A stretch of DNA of 52,200 bases from Flavobacteriales bacterium UBA1993. Lineage in GTDB: Bacteria; Bacteroidota; Bacteroidia; Flavobacteriales_G; Salibacteraceae. The notes under the pieces are model-generated. The model was not told where the DNA came from and did not search any database. It was given only the letters and a program-made list of their open reading frames with translations. Both the position numbers and the translations under genes were made by a program. The stretch spans positions 6,254-58,453 of the forward strand of contig DDCZ01000090.1 of NCBI GenBank assembly GCA_002336485.1. The letters are read 5' to 3'. Of the stretch, positions 1 to 8,603 are shown in pieces; position 1 is the first letter of the stretch; each line of letters begins with the position of its first letter.

Positions 1-405
1 TTGTTGGTAGAAGGTGAATTAATGCAGATTAGTGAGTTGCGAGAAGCGGCTCGAGAGTTTATCGCGAATCCGCAGAGAAAGGATGATCTTCCTGAGTTTA
101 AAGAAGTAGACATAGATCTGTTAGGCACAATGATGGTGTCTAAGCAGGTAATCTCGCTACAAAACGACAATGGAACTTCGTACAATCTATACATCCAGGT
201 TCAAAATGAACTGGAAGCAGCTTACAATGAACTGCGTGATGAGTTGGCCCTCGAAAAATTTGGAATGAAGTATTCTCTTTTGGAAGAAATGGCCAAGAGC
301 GACGATCCAGCGATTTCTGAAGTGAATAAGCCAAAGGTTAAGGCGATTAGAAAAGTATATCCGCAGCGTATATCGGAAGCGGAACCAAACGAATCTGGAA
401 GCTAA
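1..405 (+). CDS. ExbD/TolR-type biopolymer transport protein, C-terminal part (5' truncated by window edge)
   Basis: The frame is open from the first base, so the start probably lies outside the window. The visible 134 residues resemble the periplasmic C-terminal part of a Bacteroidota ExbD: a stretch with VDIDLLGTMMVSKQVISLQND, then a helical region and a charged hydrophilic tail. The N-terminal membrane anchor expected of ExbD is not visible and should lie upstream. ExbD works with ExbB to couple proton motive force to TonB for outer-membrane transport. The gene ends one base before a second exbD gene, and tandem exbD paralogues behind exbB are usual in this phylum. The family call rests mainly on that neighbour and on length. 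A hypothetical periplasmic linker protein is the alternative. Confidence 0.6.
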   Translation: MLVEGELMQISELREAAREFIANPQRKDDLPEFKEVDIDLLGTMMVSKQVISLQNDNGTSYNLYIQVQNELEAAYNELRDELALEKFGMKYSLLEEMAKSDDPAISEVNKPKVKAIRKVYPQRISEAEPNESGS

Positions 406-406
406 A

Positions 407-880
407 ATGTCAAAGTTTAAAAAAGACGGAAAGAAGAATACACCTGCGGTATCCACGGCATCTCTGCCAGATATCGTATTCATGCTCTTGTTTTTCTTTA
501 TGGTAACAACGGTGATGCGTGAGGTTGATTTGAAAATCAAACTGAGTCAACCGCAGGCTACGGAGATTGAGAAATTGAAAGATCGGGCATTGGTAGACTA
601 TATCTATATCGGTGAGCCAACCAATACCGCACTATATGGCACAGTGCCGAAGATTCAGCTTGATGATGATTTTGCGAGCGTTGATGATATTCAGGATTAT
701 GTGATTCAAAAACGAGCAGAGCGATCTGAGGCTGTACACGGAGCGATAACCGTTTCACTCAAGGTTGACGAAGACACCAAGATGGGTATTGTCACAGACG
801 TTAAGCAAGAATTACGAAAGGTCTCCGCGCTGAAGATCAGTTATTCTACACGTGAGAAAATGAACAAAAACGAATTCTAA
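407..880 (+). CDS. exbD: ExbD/TolR family biopolymer transport protein
   Basis: This 157-residue protein has the ExbD plan: a short basic cytoplasmic N-terminus, one membrane helix at about residues 20-38 (LPDIVFMLLFFFMVTTVM), then a periplasmic domain. The Asp in SLPDIVFMLLFF matches the conserved proton-pathway aspartate of ExbD and TolR. With ExbB it would energise TonB, which drives uptake through TonB-dependent receptors such as the one at 47042. The start ATG lies one base after the stop of the preceding exbD-like gene, so the two are translationally linked. A terminator-like hairpin follows the stop, which closes the operon. The family call is secure. Which of several Exb systems it belongs to cannot be told. 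Confidence 0.9.
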   Translation: MSKFKKDGKKNTPAVSTASLPDIVFMLLFFFMVTTVMREVDLKIKLSQPQATEIEKLKDRALVDYIYIGEPTNTALYGTVPKIQLDDDFASVDDIQDYVIQKRAERSEAVHGAITVSLKVDEDTKMGIVTDVKQELRKVSALKISYSTREKMNKNEF

Positions 881-901
881 GAGCCCAATAATTTTAGAGC
901 G

Positions 902-930
902 AAGCCTTCCAGAAATGGAGGGCTTTTTTT
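902..930 (+). terminator. Rho-independent terminator after exbD
   Basis: AAGCCTTCC and GGAGGGCTT pair with one G-T wobble around a short loop and are followed by seven T. It lies 22 bases after the exbD stop. Its T-run touches the 3' end of the convergent CPBP gene. Confidence 0.8.
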
Positions 931-1864
931 ATGTTTCAATCGGTGTGTTTGCCGCTTTATTGAAACTGGATCGTCGATAGATTAACCACATTCCCATTGA
1001 TAATAAGATGGTGCTCATGATTGCGAGACTCAACTGACCTTGATCTGCGCCAAGAGTTTCAACATCGCTGTCCAGAGCATCCAAGCCAATAAAGTATGCG
1101 ACAAGTACCGCAAGCGCATTGTTCATGAAGTGTCCGATCATAGGCAACACCAGTGATCCTGACCAATGTGCGGCATAGCCTAGTACCGCCCCGAGTAGGA
1201 GTCTTGGAAAAAACCCTAAAAATTGAAGGTGAAGAAAGGAAAACCAAAAGGCGGTCACCCAAATTGCGAGATGATAATTGCGCTTAAATGTCTTAAGCAT
1301 GAACGGTTGAAATGTGCCTCTAAACAACATCTCCTCTCCCACTGCAGGAATTAGGGCAATGATGAAAAGATTAAAGCAAAGCCCAAGAATAGAATCTGTT
1401 TCTAAGAACAGACGGATAAGGCCTTCTGCATCTTTTTCGGTATGTTGGATCCACTCATTTACGGAGTCAATTGGGAAAGCTAAGGAAGCGTTCCACCCGG
1501 CCAGAAAGTTAATCAACGGAAAAGCTGAAAACATGGCTGCCGCAAACACAAGTGCCGCAACACTTCCTACGTGTTTAAGTCGAAAAGGCGAGTAAGTGTC
1601 ATCGTGTACTAAATAACGATAGGCAACGTACGGTGCAATAAACAACCCAATGGCCTGTGCCATTTGCATGACCTTAAACATCAAAATTTCTACTGTGTTT
1701 TCTGGGCCGAGGTTCTTGGCCGAGGACAAGGTTTCAAGGTCAAACCCATTTAAGTAAAATGGAATGAAGGCGATAACGGCCAAAACGAACATGGCACCAA
1801 ACCCAAGAAGGATTAAGATGATAAGTTGAATGACAGGATGCGCCCGTCTAAAGTCTTCTCTCAT
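929..1864 (-). CDS. CPBP family intramembrane metalloprotease
   Basis: This is a polytopic membrane protein of 311 residues with the CPBP (Abi, Rce1-like) core. It has the EExxxR motif in GEEMLFRGTF, a second motif with FSFLHLQFLGFFPR (histidine), and HFMNNA near the end, which together form the glutamate/histidine active site. About eight hydrophobic segments are visible. Members cleave prenylated or other membrane substrates, and some act in bacteriocin self-immunity. The substrate here is unknown. I chose the ATG at 1864. An in-frame TTG at 1900 would add 12 residues and run to within two bases of the divergent dusB start codon. The gene faces dusB head to head with only 38 bases between the start codons, so their promoters must overlap. 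Confidence 0.85.
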   Translation of the reverse strand: MREDFRRAHPVIQLIILILLGFGAMFVLAVIAFIPFYLNGFDLETLSSAKNLGPENTVEILMFKVMQMAQAIGLFIAPYVAYRYLVHDDTYSPFRLKHVGSVAALVFAAAMFSAFPLINFLAGWNASLAFPIDSVNEWIQHTEKDAEGLIRLFLETDSILGLCFNLFIIALIPAVGEEMLFRGTFQPFMLKTFKRNYHLAIWVTAFWFSFLHLQFLGFFPRLLLGAVLGYAAHWSGSLVLPMIGHFMNNALAVLVAYFIGLDALDSDVETLGADQGQLSLAIMSTILLSMGMWLIYRRSSFNKAANTPIET

Positions 1865-1902
1865 CTCATCGGGAATTGATAGTAGTTTTGCACTCCGCAA
1901 AA

Positions 1903-2892
1903 ATGGTCAAGATTGATAACATAGAGCTTGGAGAATTTCCCTTATTGCTAGCTCCAATGGAGGACGTAAGTGATCCGCCGTTTCGAATTCTTTGTAAAAA
2001 GCATGGGGCCGACCTCATGTATACAGAGTTCATCAGTTCGGAAGGTTTGATCAGAGACGCGCAGAAGAGCGTGCAAAAGCTGGACATATACGAAGAAGAA
2101 CGTCCGATCGGAATCCAAATATTTGGAGGAGAAGAGAGCTCCATGCGATTGTCAGCCGAGATTGTGGAGAGAAGCAATCCGGATTTATTGGACATAAACT
2201 ATGGTTGTCCCGTAAAAAAGGTAGTAAGCAAAGAAGCTGGGGCTGGCATTCTCCGCGATATTCCAAAAATGATTCGGCTTACGAAGGCCATCGTTGAAAG
2301 CACGTCTCTGCCTGTCACGGTAAAGACACGACTTGGATGGGATGAAAGCACAAAATACATCGTGGATGTGGCCGAGCGGCTGCAGGATGTCGGAGTTAAG
2401 GCAATTTCTATTCACGGGCGCACGCGTGTTCAGATGTATAAGGGAGAGGCGGATTGGACATTAATCAGCGAGGTGAAGAATAACCCGCGAATGCATATTC
2501 CTGTTTTTGGAAATGGAGATGTTGACTCTCCAGAGAAGGCAATGGAAATGCGTGATCGATTTGGCACAGATGGATTGATGATTGGTAGAGCCGCGATTGG
2601 AAATCCATGGATATTTAATCAAATAAAGCACTTCTTAAAAACAGGGGAACACCTTCCGCAACCGACAATTCAAGAGCGAAAACAAGCCGCCAAAGAACAC
2701 TTGTTAAGATCCGTTGACTGGAAGGGTGAGCGTGTAGGAATCATGGAAATGAGAAGGCACTATGCAAACTACTTCAAGGGAATCCCACATTTCAAGGAAA
2801 CCAGAATGAAACTGGTGACAAACGATAGCATAGACGAGCTGGTAGATATTCTTGATCAGATAAAATTGTATCAAGAAACTGAAACAACCTGA
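1903..2892 (+). CDS. dusB: tRNA-dihydrouridine synthase
   Basis: The 329-residue protein is a full-length Dus flavoenzyme that reduces specific uridines in the tRNA D-loop to dihydrouridine with FMN and NADPH. It opens with PLLLAPMEDVSDPPFR (the FMN-binding start of the TIM barrel). It carries the catalytic cysteine in NYGCPVKK at about residue 102 and the downstream IHGRTRVQMY, GNGDV and GLMIGRAAIGNPW motifs that bind phosphate and FMN. The ATG at 1903 fits the family start. An upstream in-frame TTG at 1876 would extend it into the divergent CPBP gene. The 3' end overlaps the convergent LolC-type permease gene by 22 bases. Assignment to DusB rather than another Dus subtype is by the usual naming in this phylum. 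Confidence 0.92.
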   Translation: MVKIDNIELGEFPLLLAPMEDVSDPPFRILCKKHGADLMYTEFISSEGLIRDAQKSVQKLDIYEEERPIGIQIFGGEESSMRLSAEIVERSNPDLLDINYGCPVKKVVSKEAGAGILRDIPKMIRLTKAIVESTSLPVTVKTRLGWDESTKYIVDVAERLQDVGVKAISIHGRTRVQMYKGEADWTLISEVKNNPRMHIPVFGNGDVDSPEKAMEMRDRFGTDGLMIGRAAIGNPWIFNQIKHFLKTGEHLPQPTIQERKQAAKEHLLRSVDWKGERVGIMEMRRHYANYFKGIPHFKETRMKLVTNDSIDELVDILDQIKLYQETETT

Positions 2893-4097
2893 AGTCGTTT
2901 GGCCCGCAAAAGAGCTGTTACGGGTAAAAAGCTAGCCAATAGGCCTATTCCAAACGTCACTCCAATAACGGCAAGTACATCAGGAATTTCGAGCTCAACA
3001 GGGTAGAACTCTACAATTCCGCCCTGCAACGGAAAGAATCCCACATACTGTTGCAGCAAAATTATTGTCACTCCTAAACCGAGGCCAATTGTGGTGCCCA
3101 AAGTGGTAATCATAATTCCTTCAAACAGGAATAGTCGACGTACATGTTCAATTGAAAAGCCAATCGAACGGAGAAGAGAGATGTCTTTGCGCTTTTCAAT
3201 AATGAGCATAGATAAGCTTCCGACAAGATTGAACGTTGCTACAACAAGAATGAAGCTGAGGATGAAAAACGTCACCCATTTTTCGGTGGCATTGGTCTTA
3301 TAGATCAAATCGTTCAACTCAATTCGAGTTTTCACACTAAAACCATCGCCAAAGTGTGCCTGCAGTTTTTTCTTTGCATCGTTAAGATTCGCTCCTTCTG
3401 CGAGTGTTATGTCGACATAGCTTGCCTGCCCATCATAGTCTAGCAATTCCTCAGCAAAATCAAGTGTTGTGTAGAAATATGTGTAATCAAATTCTGGGTT
3501 AAGGGCGACTATCCCAACAGGTAAAATCCGTGTGGACTTAAATTTATTTTCGGGATTCATGGATTTCATCCCGTCCCGTTTTGCCGCGAATACGCGGATT
3601 GTCTCGATGCCATCTCGTACGAAAAGGCTCAAATTGTCGGCTATTCCAAACCCGACCAGCGCCGCACTCTGGTCTCGGTAGGTCAAAGCCAGCTCTCCCT
3701 CCACAAGATGTTTATCCAAGTGTAGGTTACTCAAGTAGCTCTCAGGAATTCCACGGAGGGTTACAATGTTTTGTTGACTCTCGTATTGTAAGAAGACCGT
3801 TTCTTCCAGGACCGGTGCCGATGCGTGAATTTCTGGCCAGGTGGCCAGCGATGCATAATTGGCGGAATCAAGTCCAAATACTTTCCCTTTTGTTGGTTCG
3901 ACGCGAAGATCAGGGTCAACAGATGTGTACAGGGTGGAAACAAGTGATTCGAGGCCGTTAAACGCACTGAGAACGATGATCATAGCAAGACTGCCTATGG
4001 CAACACCACTGACGGCAATGCCCGAGATAATGTTGATCACATTTCGATTGCCCTTGGAGAATAAATATCTCCGCGCGATTGCCATCGAGACGTTCAC
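2871..4097 (-). CDS. LolC/LolE-type ABC transporter permease (FtsX family)
   Basis: The 408 residues show the LolC/E plan: N-terminal IARRYLFSKGNRNVINIISG, one membrane helix, a large periplasmic domain of about 200 residues, then three C-terminal helices of the FtsX domain. In Proteobacteria this permease, with the ATPase LolD, releases lipoproteins from the inner membrane. Bacteroidota homologues are assigned to the same family by sequence. The start is GTG at 4097, which gives the family-typical spacing before IARRYLF; ATG at 4085 is the alternative. Three bases separate it from the rbfA stop, so rbfA and this gene form one transcript, a pairing often seen in Bacteroidota. No LolD ATPase lies nearby in the window. 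Confidence 0.87.
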   Translation of the reverse strand: MNVSMAIARRYLFSKGNRNVINIISGIAVSGVAIGSLAMIIVLSAFNGLESLVSTLYTSVDPDLRVEPTKGKVFGLDSANYASLATWPEIHASAPVLEETVFLQYESQQNIVTLRGIPESYLSNLHLDKHLVEGELALTYRDQSAALVGFGIADNLSLFVRDGIETIRVFAAKRDGMKSMNPENKFKSTRILPVGIVALNPEFDYTYFYTTLDFAEELLDYDGQASYVDITLAEGANLNDAKKKLQAHFGDGFSVKTRIELNDLIYKTNATEKWVTFFILSFILVVATFNLVGSLSMLIIEKRKDISLLRSIGFSIEHVRRLFLFEGIMITTLGTTIGLGLGVTIILLQQYVGFFPLQGGIVEFYPVELEIPDVLAVIGVTFGIGLLASFLPVTALLRAKRLQVVSVS

Positions 4098-4100
4098 GTC

Positions 4101-4439
4101 TTAATCGGGTAGAATTTTGTTGATGCGATCGGCATAGTCCAGAGAGTCGTCATGATAGAATCGAATTTCCGGCATTTTGCGAAATTGGTTTCGGATCTTA
4201 GGGTAAAGCGCTCGGGTTATTTCGCCTATTTGTTCATTCAGCGCTTCTACGTATTGAACCGGGTTCTTTTCGGGGAAAACACTAATGTAAATTTTTGCGA
4301 ACCCTAGGTCTGAGGCAATCCGCACGACCGTAACGGAGATAATGTTGCCACTCGTCAGATGACTAAGACTTTGTTGAAATAATATTCCAATCTCTTTTTG
4401 AAGAAGCCGAGAGACTTTCTGTTGACGCACTGTTTCCAT
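4101..4439 (-). CDS. rbfA: 30S ribosome-binding factor A
   Basis: The 112-residue product has the RbfA KH-type fold signature. It begins METVRQQKVSRLLQKEIGILFQ, continues with ISVTVVRIASDLGFAKIYISVFP, and ends near the conserved PEIRFYHDDSLDYADRINKIL. RbfA binds immature 30S subunits and helps 16S rRNA 5'-end maturation, including in the cold. The ATG at 4439 matches the family start. The frame stays open upstream to 4493 but adds residues with no family match. It leads a two-gene unit with the LolC-type permease, and diverges from the T9SS gene at 4573. Confidence 0.93.
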   Translation of the reverse strand: METVRQQKVSRLLQKEIGILFQQSLSHLTSGNIISVTVVRIASDLGFAKIYISVFPEKNPVQYVEALNEQIGEITRALYPKIRNQFRKMPEIRFYHDDSLDYADRINKILPD

Positions 4440-4572
4440 GGAAGCAAAGGTACGTTTTGCCGAGTGTTCAGACACATTCAGCTTAATGTTCACGATTGAT
4501 TGTTATTTAGAATAAACCATAGGCCATACTTCTTCGTCCTTTATAAAATACATTCGTATTAATTATCAAACT

Positions 4573-6084
4573 ATGAAGCAAATTTTACTCGCGGTAGCAC
4601 TAATAACGACGGCTTCAGTATCATGGTCGCAAATAACTATCACTTCGGCCGACATAGGTCAGGCAGGCGATAGTATGATTGTTGGAAATGAGTCGCCCTC
4701 AAGCACAATGAATGTGGGCGGAACTGGAAGCCAAACATGGGATTTCACTTTTCAAGTTGACGACTACAATACATTGGTTTTTAAAGACCCTAGCAACACC
4801 GCTAGCGGCTCATCTTTTCCAAACGCTGATATCGCGATTGAACGACAATCAGATACGCTCTTCTTTAAGAAAAACTCAACCGAATTCTCTCTTGATGGTC
4901 TGTCAGGGGATGTTTCCGGATTAACTGGAGTTCCATTAGCCTTGGCATTAAATATTGCCAACGATGTAACACAAATCGAGTTCTCATCAACATTCGGAGA
5001 GGACTTTGTTGATCAGGCAGAAATTGACACTATTGTTGATTGCGATGACATCAATGCCGGCACCTATTGTTCACAAGCGCGCATCAAGAGACGTTACCTA
5101 GTAACATCAGAGGTGGATGCATACGGCCCACTTGAAACATCAGGAGGCGATTATAGTTCGACTATTCGCCAGTACTATTTAGAGCAAACTATTGACTCGG
5201 TCTGGGCCAACCTTCCAGTGTTCGGAGGTCCAATGAACTTCATCCAGGATATCGACTCTACGTCGCATATTTATCGATGGTTCGCGAATGGTGAGAAATG
5301 GCCTGTGTTAACAGTTTACGCTGATGATGAAGGCGGAGACATTGTTACTGCTGAGTTTCAAATCGACAATCTTTTGGGATATGTTGCGACAAAAATTAAC
5401 CCGGCTTGTATGGGAGATTGTAATGGCGCTGCCACCGTAGAGGGACTTGGAGCGGATCCACCCTATACATACGCATGGCCTGCATCAGCAAATAATCAAA
5501 CTACGGCATCTGCCTCTGGATTGTGTGCTGGAACATATATGGTAACGGTAAACGACAACGACACTGATAGCTACGAAATTGAGGTGATTCTTACCGACCC
5601 AATGCCGCTTTCGATAACAGGATCTATTCAGGGTGTGATATCAGGAAACGATGGCGCCATTGACATAACTGCGAGCGGAGGCTCAGGTACTTACACATAT
5701 GATTGGTCAGGACCGAATGGGTATACGGCTTCTTCGCAAGATGTTAGTGGACTTGAGGAAGGGGAATATACTGTAGTTGTTACGGATGAGAACGGATGTG
5801 ATACGAGTCGCTTGTTCTTAATTGAGACAAATGGGATAAACGATTTAGAAACCACACGCGTGCATGTTTTTCCAAATCCAGCCAATAATGAGGTTGTGAT
5901 CGAAAGCAACATAACGCTACAATCGCTTCAAATTATGGACTTGCTTGGCAATGTTGTATCGAATCAACCGTTGGATGGAACTAAGGTGGAGTTGAATACG
6001 ACAGATCTGAACAGCGGTCTTTATATGCTTCGCATCACCACAAACTCAGGCTCACAATTGAAGAAGATTACGATTCAACACTGA
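4573..6084 (+). CDS. Secreted protein with SprB-like repeats and T9SS C-terminal sorting domain
   Basis: This protein of 503 residues starts with a signal peptide (MKQILLAVALITTASVSWSQ). The first 270 residues are a beta-rich region with no family I recognise. Two SprB-type modules follow at about 280-340 and 345-415, with the typical YTYAWP and YTYDWSGPNGYT cores and the GxY/VTV/D ends (TYMVTVND, EYTVVVTDENGCD). The last 75 residues are a type A Por secretion tail: VHVFPNPANNEVVI, a middle strand, then GLYMLRITTNSGSQLKKITI. It should be exported by Sec, pass the outer membrane by the type IX system, and be attached to or released from the surface. Adhesion is a plausible role but is inferred. 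A strong hairpin follows the stop. Confidence 0.85.
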   Translation: MKQILLAVALITTASVSWSQITITSADIGQAGDSMIVGNESPSSTMNVGGTGSQTWDFTFQVDDYNTLVFKDPSNTASGSSFPNADIAIERQSDTLFFKKNSTEFSLDGLSGDVSGLTGVPLALALNIANDVTQIEFSSTFGEDFVDQAEIDTIVDCDDINAGTYCSQARIKRRYLVTSEVDAYGPLETSGGDYSSTIRQYYLEQTIDSVWANLPVFGGPMNFIQDIDSTSHIYRWFANGEKWPVLTVYADDEGGDIVTAEFQIDNLLGYVATKINPACMGDCNGAATVEGLGADPPYTYAWPASANNQTTASASGLCAGTYMVTVNDNDTDSYEIEVILTDPMPLSITGSIQGVISGNDGAIDITASGGSGTYTYDWSGPNGYTASSQDVSGLEEGEYTVVVTDENGCDTSRLFLIETNGINDLETTRVHVFPNPANNEVVIESNITLQSLQIMDLLGNVVSNQPLDGTKVELNTTDLNSGLYMLRITTNSGSQLKKITIQH

Positions 6085-6103
6085 TCTGATTCAAGGCATA
6101 AGG

Positions 6104-6146
6104 TGACAGACATCATTATACAAATTACTAAAGCGGAACACCTTTG
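6104..6146 (+). promoter_or_regulatory. Putative CRP/FNR-type activated promoter of ccoI
   Basis: TGA-CAGACA-TCA at 6104-6115 has the CRP/FNR half-site geometry. Exactly 23 bases later comes CACCTTTG (6139-6146), one base away from the Bacteroidota -7 consensus TAnnTTTG. This puts the site near -41 relative to the likely start at about 6150, with no -33 TTG box. The same spacing recurs at 19160, 26270 and 27278. No binding or start site has been measured. Confidence 0.55.
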
Positions 6147-6161
6147 TGTTTCGCTTTTTTT
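6131..6161 (+). terminator. Terminator hairpin directly before the ccoI start codon
   Basis: AAGCGGAACAC and GTGTTTCGCTT pair (one G-T wobble) around loop CTTT and are followed by a run of T that ends at the ccoI ATG. It most simply terminates the T9SS gene at 4573. The putative ccoI -7 element lies in the loop region. A ccoI transcript starting near 6150 would therefore lack the left arm. Confidence 0.75.
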
Positions 6162-8540
6162 ATGAGTGAATCCAAACAAATTACGACCTGCTTTCATTGC
6201 GGTGAGGATTGCCAAGATGAGGTGATTCATCACCACGATCATGACTTCTGTTGTGTAGGCTGTAGAACCGTTTACACTCTTTTAGAGGACACGGGTTTAG
6301 GGAGTTACTATTCCATTGAAAAGAACCCCGGACGAACCCAAAAGCCGCGAGAAACGGATCATACGGCGTTGGATATTGAAGAGGTTCGTGCCGAGATTCT
6401 CGACTTTGCCGAGGGAAATCGTAATAGAGTTACGTTTTATTTGCCATCCGTCCATTGTGCCGCATGTATTTGGCTGCTTGAAAAGTTGAACCGATTGCAC
6501 GATGGGGTTTATCGCTCTGAAATTAATTATTTAAGGAAAGAGCTGACAGTTCATTTCGATGCCGAACAACTATCTCTAAAACAGCTTGTCGAACTACTTG
6601 AAGACCTCGGTTATCCGCCAGATTTGCAACGCAAAAAGGGGAATACGGCACAACAGAAGAACGACAAAGAGCTGCTGGTGAAATTGGGGCTTGCTGGATT
6701 TGTTTTCGGCAACATTATGCTTTTTAGCTTTCCTGAGTATTTGAGCATTAATGAGGAAAGTCTAAGAGGGTTTTCCGAATTGTTTGGCTGGATAAACCTG
6801 ATGCTGGCCATTCCGGTGTTGGTATACTGCGATCGTGATTATTTGGTTAGCGCATGGAAGAGTTTAAAGTTGAGGTACTTGACAATTGATGTTCCAATAT
6901 CGCTTGGGATAATTACGCTGTTTGGGCGAAGTGCCTATGAAATCATAAGCGGGACAGGCACTGGGTATTTTGATTCATTCGCTGGCCTAATCTTCTTTCT
7001 GTTGGTTGGTAAGTGGTTTCAAAGTAGAACTTACTCGGCCATTGCATTTGATCGTGATTTCAAATCATATTTCCCTATGGCCGTTGCCAAAGTAGAGGCA
7101 GGTGAAGAAAGTGTCGTGCTCATTGAGAAGATAAAAACTGGCGACCGATTAAGAATTCTTAATAACCAGATTATCCCCGCTGATTGTATGCTTTCAAGCG
7201 GAGAGGCTATCGTTGATTATAGCTTCGTGAGCGGTGAGTCTGACAGCATTCGTAAGGGGGTTGGTGAACGATTATTCGCTGGGGGCAGGCAGCTAGGCGG
7301 CATCATTGAAGTTGATGTGGTGAAAGAGGTGTCGCAAAGTTATCTGACGCAGTTGTGGAATCAAGGTGGGAGCACCGAACAAAAGGCCAGTACGGATTCA
7401 GACCTGATAAATAGAACAAGTCAGTGGTTCAGTGTCGGCATTATTTCAATTGCCCTGCTTACCCTAATAGGCTGGTTGTTAATTGATCCTTCACAAGCGA
7501 TGAACAGCTTTACAGCCGTTTTAATCATCGCTTGTCCATGTGCACTGGCATTGGCAATGCCTTTTGCAAGTGGGAACGTGTCTCGTCTGCTTGGTAGGCG
7601 CGGGTTTTTTATAAGGAATGCTGAAACGCTGGAGACAATGGCGAAAACAGAGGCATTTGTATTTGATAAAACAGGAACCCTCACAGATAACAATGCTTCA
7701 AAGCTTCGCTATTTCGGACCTGAGTTGAACACAAAAGAGGAGCAAATCGTCTTTTCCATTGCGTCGGCATCAACACATCCTTTGAGCGTTTCCATTGCCA
7801 ATTGGTTAAAAACTGAAATGATCAAGGTTGAAGGGCTTAAGGAGAAACCAGGGCTAGGCATAGAAGCGACTGTTGGCTTGCTCAATGTGAAACTTGGCTC
7901 TGCGGAATTCTGCGGCACGAATGATCTTGAACAGCAAGGATCGCAAGTCCATGTTTGCATCAATGGCGAATACAACGGCACGTATGTGATAGAAAAAGGA
8001 CTGCGGAAAGGAGTAAAAGAGATGGTAGGGTCGATCGAAAACTCGGAGTTGTATTTGCTGAGCGGTGACAATAATCGGGATGAAGCCCGAATGCGTAAAC
8101 TGTTTGGAAATAAGGCGCAGTTGCACTTTAATCAATCTCCACAATCAAAGCTTGAATTTATACAAGCCCTCGAAAACGGCGGTAAGCGCACCATTATGTT
8201 TGGAGATGGATTAAATGATGCCGGAGCGTTGAAAGTGGCCTCTACAGGGATCGCGGTCGCGGATAATGTTTATAGTTTTTCACCTGCTTGTGACGTCATC
8301 CTACAAGCAAGTCAGCTCCAAAACTTTGGCCGAATTCTACGATATGCAAAACGAAGCATTCAGGTCGTTAGAGCAAGCATCATTATATCTCTGATTTACA
8401 ATGTCATCGGTCTTTTCTTCGCTGTGCAAGGAGACCTAACCCCAATAGTGGCGGCAATCCTGATGCCCCTAAGTTCCATTACTGTGGTTGCTTTTGTAAC
8501 GTTTATCACCACAATTACTGCTCCTGATTTGGGAGAGTGA
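6162..8540 (+). CDS. ccoI: Copper-transporting P-type ATPase CcoI (FixI type)
   Basis: The 792-residue P1B ATPase supplies copper for the CuB centre of cbb3 oxidase. The N-terminus has a cysteine-rich metal-binding segment (CFHCGEDC at 10-17, HDFCCVGC at 27-34) typical of CcoI. An HMA-like domain follows with HCAAC at 98-102. Further on are the membrane CPC motif (about 458-460), the phosphorylated Asp in DKTGT (about 502), the THPLS HP locus, and GDGLND (about 681-686). Eight membrane helices are expected. ATG 6162 is the only sensible start, as the upstream TTG at 6144 falls in the terminator loop. The other cco genes begin 7 kb downstream, so ccoI is detached from them but apparently shares their type of promoter site. 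Confidence 0.9.
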   Translation: MSESKQITTCFHCGEDCQDEVIHHHDHDFCCVGCRTVYTLLEDTGLGSYYSIEKNPGRTQKPRETDHTALDIEEVRAEILDFAEGNRNRVTFYLPSVHCAACIWLLEKLNRLHDGVYRSEINYLRKELTVHFDAEQLSLKQLVELLEDLGYPPDLQRKKGNTAQQKNDKELLVKLGLAGFVFGNIMLFSFPEYLSINEESLRGFSELFGWINLMLAIPVLVYCDRDYLVSAWKSLKLRYLTIDVPISLGIITLFGRSAYEIISGTGTGYFDSFAGLIFFLLVGKWFQSRTYSAIAFDRDFKSYFPMAVAKVEAGEESVVLIEKIKTGDRLRILNNQIIPADCMLSSGEAIVDYSFVSGESDSIRKGVGERLFAGGRQLGGIIEVDVVKEVSQSYLTQLWNQGGSTEQKASTDSDLINRTSQWFSVGIISIALLTLIGWLLIDPSQAMNSFTAVLIIACPCALALAMPFASGNVSRLLGRRGFFIRNAETLETMAKTEAFVFDKTGTLTDNNASKLRYFGPELNTKEEQIVFSIASASTHPLSVSIANWLKTEMIKVEGLKEKPGLGIEATVGLLNVKLGSAEFCGTNDLEQQGSQVHVCINGEYNGTYVIEKGLRKGVKEMVGSIENSELYLLSGDNNRDEARMRKLFGNKAQLHFNQSPQSKLEFIQALENGGKRTIMFGDGLNDAGALKVASTGIAVADNVYSFSPACDVILQASQLQNFGRILRYAKRSIQVVRASIIISLIYNVIGLFFAVQGDLTPIVAAILMPLSSITVVAFVTFITTITAPDLGE

Positions 8541-8555
8541 AGTTGAGTATAGAGC

Positions 8556-8585
8556 AAAAAAAAGCCCCAATGAAGGGGCTCTTTT
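8556..8585. terminator. Bidirectional terminator between ccoI and mscL
   Basis: A run of eight A, AGCCCC, loop AATGAA, GGGGCT, then CTTTT forms a hairpin flanked by an A-tract and a T-tract. It can end both the ccoI and the mscL transcripts, which converge here. Confidence 0.8.
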
Positions 8586-8603
8586 ACAATTAATTGTTTC
8601 GAA

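Noticed and set aside
1865..1902. Longer forms of the CPBP and dusB genes starting at TTG 1900 and TTG 1876
   Set aside because: Both rely on TTG codons, would make the divergent genes overlap by 25 bases, and add residues without family match. ATG starts at 1864 and 1903 fit both families.
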